Origin: Halichondria panicea
Lineage: Eukaryota > Porifera > Demospongiae > Suberitida > Halichondriidae
NCBI RefSeq assembly: GCF_963675165.1
Contig: NC_087379.1
Location: 4,419,442 to 4,483,441, forward strand
Length of the DNA stretch: 64,000 bases
Direction: 5' to 3'
In this document: one piece after another, positions 22,394 to 37,300 of the stretch
How the letters are laid out: each line of letters opens with the position of its first letter
Position numbering within the stretch: the stretch's first letter is position 1
Program-made: the position numbers and the translations under genes
Notes under the pieces: model-generated
What the model saw: only the letters and a program-made list of their open reading frames with translations
What the model was told of the DNA's origin: nothing
The model's database searches: none

Positions 22394-25300
22394 ATGGCAA
22401 CAAGGTGAGCAGAGCTAGATCTAGTAGTAGTATATACAGCCGGGCTACAAGTAGATCTACCCATACAAATTTATTCTACATCCCCACTTGGCCTTCTGTA
22501 TCACTGTAACACGTGGGGTGTTGCCATAAACTCCCACCTTATAGTCTTGTTCCCAGGCCAATTTTTCTCTAATAGCCTATACCGGGAAAATACACAATTA
22601 TTAATGCATGTATATATTAATGCATGTGTATACAATGCTTACCAAAGTACATACTCTCTATTTTATATACCGTATAGATCTAGCGGGAAATTTTTGCGGG
22701 TGCATATTTTCGCTATTTAGCTCCAGGGCCCTCAGCAGAAATGTTCGTGGGTTCTAATATTCACGTTGCAATGCCCATAAAACCGAAATACCGGTGCGTG
22801 GGAGTTTATCCCAGTTTTAATTTTCACGTCTTCTGTCTGCCCTCGAAAAACGCGAAATTTTGCACCTCACGAAAATTTCCCGTTGCACGGTAATGCAAAA
22901 CCTAATTAAAAACCAAATCTGTACACTCTCTCTAATTGGAGTACATGCTAATAGTAGAGGAACTGGATCCAGATGTTCAATAGCACAGAATCCAATATTG
23001 AGTGACCTTTAATGAGCTTCCTCTGCATGTTTTTAATGTGGGTATATAGCTATAGCAAGTGATGGTATATTAGCTAGCTCGCGATCCTAGGATTTTGTAA
23101 ATGCAGTCACATCAGCTATATGACAGACCGACTCACCGTTTCGTTTTTTGTAATTGGTAAACATACAAATATTGATAATTTCTCCCCTTCATTGTTACCG
23201 CCTGCCACTGTATACACTGTATAGTCATGATCTTGGTGATCAACTCTATGAGGCTTCCGAGGGCGGTCATGTGAACGTGGTGGAGAAACTACTGGCTAGA
23301 GAAGCTCCTCTGAACTGGAGGAACATTGGTTACTATGGACGAACCGCTCTCCATGCAGCATGTCTTAACAACAAACCTGATGTAGTGAAGGTATTGACAC
23401 AGCAAGATGACATCAATGTCCAAGTACAGGATACCATTCTGAAGCTTACTCCCCTGCACTACGCCTGCTGGGTGGGACACCTGAAATGTGTCCAGTTACT
23501 GATGGCAACTGGACAGTGTGACCTAGGTAAGTCAGGGTATGCATGTGTGGGTCATGTACAGGTGAAATTGATACCAAAAACAGCAACACAACTTGTTACT
23601 TAAAACTGTTTTGTTTTTATTTGAGGAAGTAGTAGACGTTGCACTAAGTGTTGTACTAAGTGTTGTGCTTGCTTCATAGACTAAGCTCAGCCGATTCGAT
23701 ACACGCTGACGGTTGAATTTTAAACTTTGAATCCCTATAGTAGCATAGAATTTATTATCATGGGATGACATTTATTATGACAGGATATAGGTTATTATAC
23801 AGCCACAGTGCCACATGGAATATTTTGGCTCGGTAGTAACGTAGCAGCAGGCCCCGAGGGCAAACGTCACTACTGAGCCATGTGTGCACTATAGTGAAGC
23901 GGAGTAATAACCAATTTAACTTATATCACATTGTCAACAAGCGTGTAATAAAAATCTGACAGTCCCGTCTGTGTTATAAGTTATAGTTATAACATGCACG
24001 AGGGATGTATGGCATATATTGCACTGAACGAGGGTGTAAGCCCCGAGGGCTGAGTGCAATATGTTCCATACATCCCAAGTGCACGTGTTGTAACTAGTTT
24101 ATATCCCGAGGGCATAGCAACATAACTATCAACGGCAGCGACAACCCTATAGACATAGCTCCATCTTTTCTCTCTTCTAGACACACTACAAATAATTATA
24201 CTGAAAACAGCCCCACCCCACTACTGCTGGCCCCACTACTCCACCCCACCACTGCTGGTGCTAAACCGCACCACCCTACACGGGGCCTACATACATGTAC
24301 CTCACAACCAAGCCAAAGAAGCTCGCCTCTACATAGCCTCCTTCACAAGGCCTCAACAAGGAGGCCTGCTATACTGACTGCTTGCGCATGCGCAAAATTA
24401 TTGGATAATTTCCCCGTAAAGTTTCCGTTTGAAGCATGCTATTACATATGCGCACTACAGCCACGTGGAGCCCTTTGTGGGAGGACTCTTGGTTTCTTTA
24501 CAGACTCTACTGTGAGACTGCTCCATTCCCAGTGCATGCCAGGTGCCCTATTTGTAACACTCCAGGTGTCTTTGCTGACTCTGCTGTGTTCCAAGTCCCA
24601 TTGCATGTTTCAAAGCCTTGTGATTGTACTTGTCAGAGCGTTCAAATCTATAATTTAGCTCTCTAGCTTACCCGTACATGTTAGTTGCTGCTATGTTTCA
24701 ATGTTCATATATACATACTGCTGCTTTTCACATAATTTGTATATGAGACGCCAACTGCAGTGCTCTATAGTTTGTTTATATTGTGTGTGTATTCTGAGTC
24801 GGCTCACCTGGATGCCATATAGTGCTGCATTTACAGCTAGCTATTACACGTGGCTTTTATTCGAGACATCAAACTATCTAATCCTACGCATGCGTACTCT
24901 ATATACCACCAGCCCCTCCCACCATGTTGACTGTAAGACAGCCCTATGGACTGCAAATGAGCTCTGAGCTGCTGTTTGACATTTTGGAACTTTATACAAC
25001 CCCGACTATATAACGTCGAGGCTTCTGCGCTTCAGTGCTCTAGTTTCCTACTGACAATTTATACATATATACTTCCATACCACTTCTGATCTGATCTCTG
25101 ACTCACCACTATATAGGAGCTGTGACTAGTGATGGACTAACTCCACTGGGAACAGCAGTCAGATGGGGGCACCTGGGCATTATCAAGTACCTGATCAAGG
25201 AGTACAACGTGAATGTCAATGGTAAGTTAGCACATGCAAAGCCCATAAACCGTGTGCAAGTGTAATTATAGTATTAACCAAGGAGGTGGCTTGTGTCTAT

Positions 25301-28300
25301 ATACATGTAGAGGTATACCGTATAGCGCGAAATTTTCGAGGCACTTATATTTCGTGGATTGGCCTCTAAAAGCCATTTCGTTGCACAATGTTCGCGGAAT
25401 GACTGCTTACCGGAAGCCACGCCTTTAAATATTTGCACGATAGCAGGTAATTCTAATTAAAGAACAATCTTCGTAGACTTAATTTTCGTGTAGAATTCTA
25501 AGCCACGAAATCCGCGAAAATTAAGCCCCTCGAAAATTTCGCGCTATACGGTATTTGTATTTGCATTTTAATTCATTAATTATTGGCACAAATCATATTC
25601 CAATGTGTGTGTCTAATAATTGCCTCATCCAAGCATATCAGGTATCAACTATAAATCTATCAGATACCATGTATGCATGCGCATATATACACACAATTGA
25701 CTTTTTACTGAGTTATGCACTTTTTGTTAATTAAAGTGTCTGATTCACCACTTGAACTAACTCCACTGGGAGAGGCGGTCAGATGGGGGCACCTGGACAT
25801 CATTAAGTACATTATCATGGAGTACAATATGGATGTCAAAGGTAAATTAATTATTATGTGCATAATTATAAAGAACATTTTAACCTTGTATTAGTGTATA
25901 TATACATTATTGCTCTTGGTTGCTAACCAGTAGATTATCAGTGCTGTAGTGATGTATTCTGAAGTACATTTCAGTATATAATAGTCACATTAAGGTAGGA
26001 GCATATGAGGGGATGGGGAGCGTCTTACTATGCTGCCATATAGTATTGCGAATTCACTATCGTCCAACCACATTTCCTTGTTTGTAATGTGCTAAGTGCT
26101 CTGCACATGTGTGGCTGACACCGGTTTGATCTAGGTGACTAGGTGTACTAGGTTTCTTAGTAGTATTGAGAACCCCAGGAGTGTTGTTGCTGAGGCATGA
26201 CCACTAATTCACCGGGTGCAGCCGAGGTCAATTAGTAGTCGTGCAGAAGCCACACACTCCGGAAGGTTTTCAATACTACTAAGGAAGGTTTTCAATACTA
26301 CTAAGAAACCGGACTACACCTAGTCTACCTGGCTTAGAAAATGCGTCACTTCCTGGATTGTGGTCTGCTGCATAGCTACCAGCATGGATACTGCTGCAAA
26401 GCTACACAGCCAAAAATCCACGGGCCCGTTACAGGTATAAATCCACGTGGTGTATTCAACTGTTTGGTTAGATACTGTTTAGCAGCCTGTGGATTTCAGC
26501 ATGTAATCAGCCGTGGAACGGGCTGAAAGCAGTCTGAGTACGGCCTGTAAGCAGCCCTATGTTCTCAGTTAGTTCCGGTTTGCTTTTATACAGTTAAAAG
26601 CTGAGTTTGGCATGAATAATTCCACAAAGTGTTAACATTTTTAAGAAACAAACATAGCCAGACAGCTCGACAGTTTACAACACTAATAGGAATGTTTCTT
26701 CTAGTGCTTGTGCTGCTCGAGTGTGTCACTGTGTGTGTAAAGAAGACATGTGAATAATTATCGTTGCAAAGAAAATGTTTCTTACATTTTATAAAGTTTC
26801 TGTTTGACTGTTTGTACTACCAGCCATGTCCTCTGTCACTGTGTGTATAAAGAAGACATGTGAATATCGTTTCAAAGAAAATGTTTCTTACCAATAAATA
26901 ATGTGTTGTTCGACTGTTCGTACTGTCCACAGACCAGCCATGTCCTCAGTCACTGTGTATATATTATAGTGAATATGGTTGCAAAGAAAATAATGTTTCT
27001 TACCATTATACATTATTTGTTTGACTGTTTGTACTGTCACAGACCAGCCATGTCCGCAGCCAGTAACTTAACTAAAGCAAAACACAAATAAAGTTTTTAT
27101 ATGATTGCTTACTTGCCAAATTCTGATAGTTCCTAAAGTATAGGTGTGTCCACGATGCTGTAATCAATGTAAACGACAATAATTATTATAAAATACCTTC
27201 TGGTCATGATAGGTTGAAATCATTGATGGCGTGAGCATTCCAATTTATATATGTACATTTGTATGTGTGCATCAGTACACGAGTTTAAAGTGAGTTAAAT
27301 AATTATTAATTGGCTCACATTCTCAAGTAGTGTGACAAGGAACCTCAATCTCGAGCTCAATCAGTACAGTAATGATGACATAGACACAGGTACATCTGTA
27401 TGTGTGAATACGTAAACAAGTTCGAGTAAGTGAGTCAATAATAGAACCTGAATCTCGAGCTCGTAAAGTAATGATGACACAGACAACTGTAGATAATATC
27501 ATAGGTATACATTTACATGCATTCTATATACCTCGTACTCACCTATTTAGTAGTCATTGTAGAGGTGCATATCCTCCTTTTTAGATGTGTATTCCTATAC
27601 ATAAGCAGCATATAGACCAACATTTTAAAAACCAGCTGAGCACTCACTTATAACATTGCAGAAGAAGTCAACAACCTGCGTCAGAGGCAACCAGATCTGC
27701 AATACGAAATAACTCTGTCAACATAATTATTTATGCATGACCACATAGCACACCTTGTAGCCTATAGAGCTAGACTCCTAGAGACAGTGAGAGAAGAATT
27801 GCAGAGACATCTAGCAGCTGATAAATGGACAGAAGTTAGACCTACTATACTAGCTCCTTATTTAGACTCTACTTACTTCCTCTCTCTCTCTCTTTTTCTT
27901 GCTAAGCTGGCCTTGGCAGTCAGCTCCATAAATAATATAATTACTCCATCCATCCTTTAAAGCTGCAACTGAACGAGAAGATCAAACTGAAGCACCTTTT
28001 CAGTCTCTTGGTGGATTTCGTAGCTAAGCAACTTTCTCTCTGCGCATGCGCATACACTGGCTGCACAGGCTGTAAGCAGGACGTGGCTGAAACAGGCCCG
28101 TTATTTACGGTCTGTATTCAGGACAGGATGTACGTGCTGTAACGGGCCTGTGGTTCCAGGATGTAAGCAGGCCGTGGGCGATTACATTCGCATACAGGCC
28201 CGTATTCCGGCCTGTATTCAACTGATTTTCCCCACGGGCCTGAAACAGGCCCGTGGATTATTGGCTGTGTACCGTACCGGTACCCATCACGAGCTAGCTG

Positions 28301-31300
28301 CAATGCTGCAAGAAGCTACTGAACTAGATCTAGCTCTCAAATTCAACTTTTAGAGCCTCCTGGCAGTCGTGCGTACCTAATATACAGTGAAGATGTGTCT
28401 AAAGCAAATCAAGGTGGACTGACAAGCAGAAAACGAGTGCCTACCAATATGCAAATGATGATAATCCTACAGGTGTGTTGTACGACTTTACAAGTTATAC
28501 AACTCCAAATGTCCCCCCAAAAGACCCAATTTCGCTCTCTATTTGACACCATTGAGGTGCCCTAAACCAAATGTATGGTATATTCTGCTATTCCTCTCGG
28601 GCACAATGTCCTGTCCAAAGTGGTGTACAACCTGATGAAAGATAGAGGATATGACAGGCATTATACCAACCATTCGTTGAGAGTGTCTTCGGCAACTAGA
28701 CTATTTGATGCTCAAGTCGATGAACTGATTATGAGCAGAACGGGCCACTCGAGCACGGACGGGGTTAGAGCTTACAAACGAACCTCAAACAAGCTAAAAG
28801 AACTTACCTCTGATTTTCTAAATTGTAAGACTGTGTCTACAGTTGAGGAGCAAGAACCGAAGTCTAAGCGTGTGTGTCTCAAGCAACAAGATTCCCAAGA
28901 GAACTTTATGCCTACCATATCTATTACTGGTGGAACTAATATTACTATTAACATCAAGCAGTAGTTTATGTATAGGATAGACTACACCTAAGAGTAGAAT
29001 ATGTGTCTATGTAACCTCCGCGGTTGCGGTTAGACCGAGGCGCAAAGCCGAGGGAATCTAACCGTAACCAAGGCGGTTACTAAGACACATATTCTACGAG
29101 TGGGTGTGGTCTATCTAACTTGGACTTCATTGCGCATGCGCGGGCCGTGGTTATAAAAAGCCAGGTTTGGTGCGTAGCAACAGAAATTGAATTTGTGCGA
29201 GCTGGACGAGCTGGACGAGCTGTGAGAGACACCAGTTGACAGAAAAAGACAAGAAGACGGCTTCAAAACAATGAAAAACTACAGTAAAACTTAGTAAAGC
29301 TTGTGAAACGCTTCCTGAAGATACTGGAAAGAACAGACAAGTAAAAAGAACATAGAACTATGCTAGAACTGACTCTGCAACACTACAAGAAGAAGAATGA
29401 AGCACTGTGGTGGAGTGGAGGGGGTATAGAGCAGACTGGACCGGCATGAAACCTCAATAGAAAGTGTCAAGCAACTGCTAAAGTGTTTTTGATGCTTCCT
29501 GGCCCCTTTGCCCATGCCCAACTGGAAAAAGCAATACAAAGCAACAGTGGACATGGAAAGAATGGATATTGACTAAACAAACTATTGCATTCTGTGTTTT
29601 TTATAATGTTTTTGTCATCTTCTTGTCACTTTCACTAAAAATTTCATTCCAACTTTTGAGAACTTCCTGCAAATTATTTGTCACTTCCTGTAGAATATGC
29701 GTCCATTTCCTGTAGAATATGTGTCCACTTCCTGTAGAATATGCGCCCATTTCCTGTAGAATAAGTACCTTACAGTAGATTATGCTTCCATGTAATCTAC
29801 TGTTTTTAGCCAATCAGATCAATTACAGATGATGTAATGTAGTCTAATGTATTTTCTACTTTTTAAAAATGATACTTGATTGGTGATAATAATAATTATT
29901 ACAGCTCTAAAAATGTAATTCTTGGGCATTTTAATGAGATTCATGCGCCAACTACCCGCAGGTCACTTAGTACTAAGTGACCTGCTAGCAGGTCTCTTAG
30001 CTGATATAACTACCTCATTAAGGGTGGCCACATCAAAGCATGAACATGCACATTTTTTCTAATAATATATAGTGAGTACAATGAAATGTTAGCAGCACTT
30101 AGCAGTTTGACATTATAATTATGGCATAATAATAATTATATACAGAATCCGTGTAGTAAGTTCATCCCCTCACATATTCCTAAGCATGAAATTGTGCTGA
30201 ATGTGCATGCAGCTTGGCCATTAATAATGTTATTTTTACCGAGTGGTGCACTTATGTTAATAAACTGTCTGACTCACCACAATAGGAGCTGTAACCAGTG
30301 ATGGACTAACTGTACTGGGAGTGGCAGTCAGAAAGGGGCACCTGAACATAATCAAGTTCCTCGTCACTGAATGTGATGTGGATTTCAACGGTAACTTAGC
30401 ACGTGCAATGCCGCAGCAACATTTTTATTGCAACTCAGATGTGGTATCTAGACTGGGGCTGACTCCCCCCCCCCCACCCTTTCCTCTATCAACTGTGCAG
30501 TAAAAATTCAGCTTAACTGCTTAGCTTTTTAGCTCTTTATATGCGGCTGCCTAAAACGCTGCTTCGAGGTGTAGCTGCACGAAGAGTACGATAATAAAAG
30601 CTGAGTGTGTGTGTGTGTATATGTGTGCATGTGTCTGTCTATTCCAGCTGTAACTGCCCCAACGGTTGCATACAATGTATGCGACAACATTTTAAAGTAA
30701 GTAAGTACGCAAGTTTTCGTGGAACAGTTTCTCTTAAGTCCCATCTCTAGGACATTTTACACCCATGCACTTACTCCTGCACAAGGGGATTTTTCCCAAA
30801 AAATGCATTTGAAATGTGATAGGATTGGCAGGGGTAAGCACCAAAAAGCGTGGAAACAAGAATCCGGTCCACTGGAACATACCATATATAGGATGCAAAT
30901 TCAACCACCAACTCTTGAATTTATACTGTTTGAGCGTGTTCATCCGTTTTTCTCAATGTTACGCGCATGCATGCATCCTCAACTCCAGGTGTTTTCTTTT
31001 TAAAATGAAAGCACCATGGGTGCTGATGCCTTGGTGGAAGCTGCTTTCCGGCATGATAAATAATTTAATTTGCATGTAGAAACAATGCAAAAGAGTCGGG
31101 AAATGATCGACCATGATTTCTTCTAAAACGCATGACCAGGCTTCCTACTCTGCAGCTGAGGCGCCTTGCTGCTGTGCTCTGCCACTGTTTAAAATACTGC
31201 ACAATCTGACTGACTTCCCAAACAACCCAGAACTAATATGATGTACAGCAGCAGAACAATTAACTATTTCTCTCTGGTCCCCTACAAATGTAGAACATCC

Positions 31301-34300
31301 TTGTACAAATTTTCCTTTTTTCCTCATGCAAAAGAGTATGGAATAAGCTGTATGGAATAAGCTGCAAGTATGGAATAAGTATATAGCAGTATGGAATAAG
31401 ATGCACGGTTAGCCACAAGGAAATTGCTTTAGTAGACAGTGCTAGTATTATTATGTTCATTTAAGACATATTTGTATTCTCACTTATAGTTGACATGTTG
31501 TAGCTACTAAAACGTAATAACATGCAGGACACTGTTAATGTTCAGCACTGCTGGAATTTCTTCTTTGCAACCATGCTCGTTTTAATGACCAAAGTTCATT
31601 TTGTGGAAGATTCTGTGTTCCTATATATAATCTAGTCCTCACGCATGATGCATGAGATAAGTCCTTCAATTCTGCTTCGCACTAAGCATCTAGAAGTGCC
31701 TTTTTTTGCTGGGGGCTTGAGCTGTGTTGCAGCAGTATAGAGGCAAGCTTCTTTGGCTTGGTTATGAGGTACGTAGGCCGTCGAACAGCAGTAGCTAGTG
31801 GGTGGAGCTATTTTTGCAGCAGTATTAGTGGGGTGGGGCTGTTTTGCAGCAACAATTTGTGACAAGCCATTCGTTGGTCCATGCCAATCTTATACGCAGC
31901 AGATACAGGTACATAATTATCGTCTAGAAAAGAAGAAGAGATGCATGGAGCTGTGTCTATAGGGTTGTCTCTGTCATTTTACAGTTCTATTGTTACTAAG
32001 ACGGTGTTATGTTGCTATGCCCTCGGGATATAAACTACGTGCACTCGGGATGCATGGCATATATATTGCACTCAGCCCTCCAGCTTGCTTGTTTCCACGC
32101 TTTTTGGTGCTTTCCCTGGCTAATCCTAGCAATTTTTCACATGTTTTTTAGAATAACAATGGTATATCTGATTGCTGCATTTCAAACTACAATTGTTTTT
32201 CTCACTTTAGATTCTGCACAAGCAGTTCGTATCCTAGAGCTGACACTGAAAGATAACGGAGATGTAGCGACCAAAATTAACGGTGAGATTCATTGTTATG
32301 GTGCGCATGCGCAAGCGGTATACAGTGTGTTTGTGTGTCTGTGTGTGTGTAGACTGCTACAGCTGCTCAAGGATCAATGAAGTGCAAGTAAGAGTTTCTA
32401 TAGGCTTCTAGATTTGTATACTTGGTTCTCGAGTTATGCTTAGTTTTGCTTACTTGGAATGCCTTTTCAGAAGAGTGCGTAGGAAAACTTGTCCATCGAG
32501 TGTTGCTACTCTACTTAGTGTTAGCTCTGCACTAGAACGCTATAGCTATTGGTAGCTGCAAGAGTGAGAAGAGAGCTGCAAAGCTCTGCATGCTGGTGCA
32601 GCCATTAATATTATTTTAGACTTAACATCTATCGTTTTTAACAACAAATGGTCGATCATTACCCATGCACTCTTTGAGTTTCCCTGTGATTCTGGATTCT
32701 GCCTGCATGCACCAAAATTAATTAATGCATCATGATATTATAATGTGCATGTGTATATAAAAGCTATCAGTAGCTTTATGTTATGTAGCTTTGGCATCTC
32801 CACCGAGGCATCAGGACCCGCGGTGTTTTCATTTTAGATGTAATGGTCATTTGTTAACGGATGCCGCCTTATTTTTTGGAGGAGTTTGGTTATCAGAATA
32901 GAGGTATATAATCCAGTATTTTTAAAAGATTTACTTGTCATGGTTTTTTCCACAGAGAACAATCAACTTCTCCTGGCTTGCAAGTTTGGGTACACTACAC
33001 TTGTCCGGTATCTGATTAATAAGTGCAATGTGGATGTTGATAGTAAGTTACAATTTTTTACGCTGTTATTTCAACCGTTTAAACAATGATACAGTGCCTG
33101 TAATCTACAGAGTAGAATACCACAAATTTGGGAATATTGGTACAATTTTTGTGTAGGTGAATGCAACAAAGATATACATCTGAACAGATACTGCAATAAA
33201 TTGTAAAATGTACATCATTAGATGTCTTTATAGCACACTATCCTTAGTAACAGCATAGTACCAATCAGAAATGCATGCATGCTGACTCTAGCAGAGAGGT
33301 TGTTGGTAGAACTGTCCATATCGTCCGTATCAATGCAATCTTCATGGATCCATCTCACACAACTACATTGTAGCCATTCTCTTCCAGTGCCAATATCTTC
33401 TTCAAGTGATCCATAACACACACAGCAATAGTTGTCATGAATGGTTGTCAAGACAGCTTTTTTCCGAAGTGATCGATTGATTAAACTTTACCGGGGTTTT
33501 TTTGGTAAAATGTGTAGCATGCCTGTTGCCAGTGCATCTTCACTGGCCCAAAAAGACTATAGTCAAGAGACTCATGTGTGGTGGAGGAAGGCAGAAGATT
33601 ATGACTTCACTATCTTTAGCAAACTGGATACTGTTTGGTTCAAAGTGAGAAGTATGACCATCTAACAATAGAATAAGTGGGGACTGTGAAACAGCACTCA
33701 GAAGAAAAAGCTCTTGATCGATCCAACCTTTATCACTGACGGCATATCGACTTCCACTCACTTCACCACAGTCACACTTCCACAACCGATAACTGTAATT
33801 TGTGCTTTCTGCCCCGAAGTGCGGCAACGGATCTTTCTTTGTCCTTCTGCGCTACGACTTTTGGGGAGCGAGGTTCCAATGGAACGCTCGTTTCATCCAT
33901 GTTGTATATTTGCTCTGGATGGGCATCACAATAAAACTCGTCCAACACACTTCTCAATAGGTCAAATTACTCTTGCATATTTTTAGCATTGATAGCATCC
34001 ATGCATGCGTCTACTCCAGCAATAGAATCACCAGCACGAAGTCCGAGACTTGGGTAATTCCTCTTCATAAAGTTCTGCCACCATGCAGCACCCATCCGTT
34101 ATTTTACAGTACGTCTTTCTGCCGTACATACGTCTCTACCAAACACATGACATCACATCTAGTTTTTCCATAACCTAATTTAGACACATCGAGTAAATGG
34201 GTGGACAGTTCTTCCTCTTCCTTCACACTAAGGTAAGGCACAGGGCCACTTTTAGTTCCATATATGACACTCGTCCGCTTAGTCTGTCTTTCAACGTAGA

Positions 34301-37300
34301 ACGTGGTACACCGTGCAAGTCAGCAGCTTTGTCACCGCGGATATGTGGTCAGTCTGAACACTATTATCGCAGCTAGCATTTGCTCATCAGTCCTCCATTG
34401 TTTTCTCTTCAAACTCCTGTTGCTTTTTTTAAGGTGGGAATCGGATGGTGGTGGTTGATTAGTCGTATGTTTAAACACCTTATTTTTCTTATTGGGCATC
34501 TTACAGCGGGACAGCTGCATTATTTAGTACATATAATTATAGCTATAGTTAATACAAAAAAGAAAGCAAGCTACAGACACCATTAACTAAGTTTCTGGTT
34601 AATGCAAACACTCAAAACATTCTACTATCAATATAGAAACTCTACAATAGCTGACTTACTACTTGCCTGAGAATGTCGATGGCTCTTGATTGAAGTAAGC
34701 TTCTTCGCAAACTGACACACAAAAGTACGGATTATACTGTTACATTTCTCCGTATGCTAACCTAGTCGATAATTGATTGATGTTTGGCCAATAATAGATA
34801 TAGGTCGATAATCGATGGTTTACGCTATTGATTGTTTCTGGGACAATGTGTTGACATTGTCTGACTCATGGCTATATAGGAGCTGTGACCATGAATGGAC
34901 TAACTCCACTGGGAATGGCAGTGAAATGGGGGCACCTGAACACTATCAAGTACTTGATCTCAGACTGTAATGTGGATGTTAACGGTAAGTCGCTATATGT
35001 GTTATATTAGTTCAATGTGAATGAACTACAGTCAGACGAAAGTTCTGTTAACTATTTAGAGCAGAACCCTTGGCGATAGTTGGGGCAACATTTATCATAA
35101 TCATGCAAGTTTGTACATTGTCTACATCACCCCCATGCACATCCGGGGCTAGTCTCATGAATCAGCCGCCCTTCTTTTGGGAAGGGGTCTGAGCACTCTT
35201 GTCTTGAGATCATTTCACAATGGAATGAGCCAGACCAATGGAATGTAATTAATTCGTGACCTTATGCCCCCGCGTATTTGTTAATTGTACAAAGTGGCAA
35301 GCGCAGGCATCTCTCTCTCTCTGAAGAACCTGCTTCAATCTATTTGTGTTTTGCCTGTGGTGCTAACTCTGTGCCCAAGGGCCCTGCTTGGCTTGCTTAT
35401 GCTTCGTAGCAGCTTCTACGTATGAAGCGTTTACCATGCGTAATGCATGCGTTAATGATTATCCAAATGCGTTGAGCAACGTGCAGTTCTTTATTGCCTC
35501 CTATAATATCACCTGACTAGAATAAGTCAATCTGTTTCCAGCATGTGCAACAAAACTGTAACAAGAGTGCTCAGACGGTCTTCTCAAAAGAAGGGCAGCT
35601 GATTCATGAGACTAAACCGGGGCAATTAAGGCCTTCGGTTTGAGAACGGCATTTTTACAACAGAATCTTCTGTCTTCGAATATCTTCTTTAAACCAGTCT
35701 TCACAAAGCACAGGCATGGATGGTCTCCACGGGATGGACTAGATATAGTTTCGATGTCTCGAATCAAAGCTGTGTATCTAAAGGTAACGTACAAGTTCAG
35801 CTTTTGCTCGGCTTTTATTCGAAAATCTGCCACAATTAAAACTAATAACTTAGGCTATCGACACTGTAAACGTACACTTTGACATCCAGGTAAACAAACT
35901 CAGAATCACAAAACAGACAAACAGACCAACTGCTATAACCCACAGCCGCAGCCCAGCCTCGGGTTAATAATGACACTATCTGATACACCACTATAATAGG
36001 AGTTGTGACCAGTGATAGACTAACTCTACTGGAAGTGGCTGCCAGAGAGGGGCACCTGGACACCATCAAGCACTTGATCTTGGAGTGCAATGTGGACGTT
36101 AAAGGTAATTAAGTTAGTACATGTTAGCTAATACGATATCTATGTGAATGAAGTAAAGTGCTGCATGATTATGTGAAATTTATATCCAGTAGATTATCAG
36201 TGACTTGGTATCAGGTGCAATATGTTGTGCCATAATTATTACTAAAATTAATGAAAAGGCTGCAATGGCATTCCAAGTAAGCAAAACTAGGCATAACTCG
36301 AGAACGAAGCATTATTTGCAAATCCACGAATTAAAATCCAAATGACTAGAAGCCTATAGAAACTCTTACTTACACTTCCTTGATCCTTGAGCAGCTGTAG
36401 CAGTCTACACAGACACACAAACACACTACCGTATACCTCGCTTGCGCATGCGCACCGATGCGTAATGAGCCAAATGTTGACAATTTGCAAGCTAACTTTT
36501 GCGATCCGGCAAGGATCGTGATGTTATACATGTACTGTATCGATAATTTGCTATCTTATTTTTGTGAAGCCGTTAGCACTCCCCAAGTTTGCACTGTATG
36601 TTTGATGCTCGCAAAACATTGTTTAATACTATCGAGATGGCTAGTTTGCTTACTTTGAAGGGCCATTGCAGTGGCGGATCCAGGAAAAAGGAAAGGGGAG
36701 TTCCAAATTTTTTGGGATTACGCCCACTTCCATAATAGGCTTGCGTAGAGCTAGCTATAGCCTAGGCGAACCATTGACTTTAAACACTCTCTTGGCAGTT
36801 GATACATCAAAACAACGTGCAGGTACAATCATTGAATTAGCTACAAAAAGCTAGCTGGTAACTGTACTAAAGCCATAATAGCTAGACTGAAAGGGGGATC
36901 CGTGGTACCCTGGGATCTCCCCCTGGATCCGCCACTGCATTGCAACGGTTGAACAATAACACACACGTGAGCACACTAGTCTACCGTATACCTCGGTTAC
37001 GCATGCGCATGCACTGAGTTATAATTACAGTATATCAAGTTTGTTATGAGACGGTACGAGACACCATTAATATTTAAATGTGCAAAGGTCCCCTTATACT
37101 TGAGGACGACTGTGTGTAAGGACAATGAATATTTAGTAGTTATATTTAGTAGTTATCGTTTAGAATTATACCTGTATAAAGTTAATTAATATACTTGTAT
37201 GTACATCTTTATGATCATCTTTGTTATAGTTTTGTTTTCCATCTAATGATTAATCCTTTTTGTTTTGTGCAACTAACTTCATGATTAATTTTGTCTAAAT

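Noticed and set aside
24401-24967. Three frames with cysteines inside ROCO intron 2
   Set aside because: There is no ankyrin signature, no phase-1 splice pair and no paired zinc-binding pattern that holds; they are probably chance.
30321-30503. A 60-codon ORF starting inside ROCO exon 5
   Set aside because: Only the first part (to 30390) is exon; the rest is read-through into the intron past a good donor.
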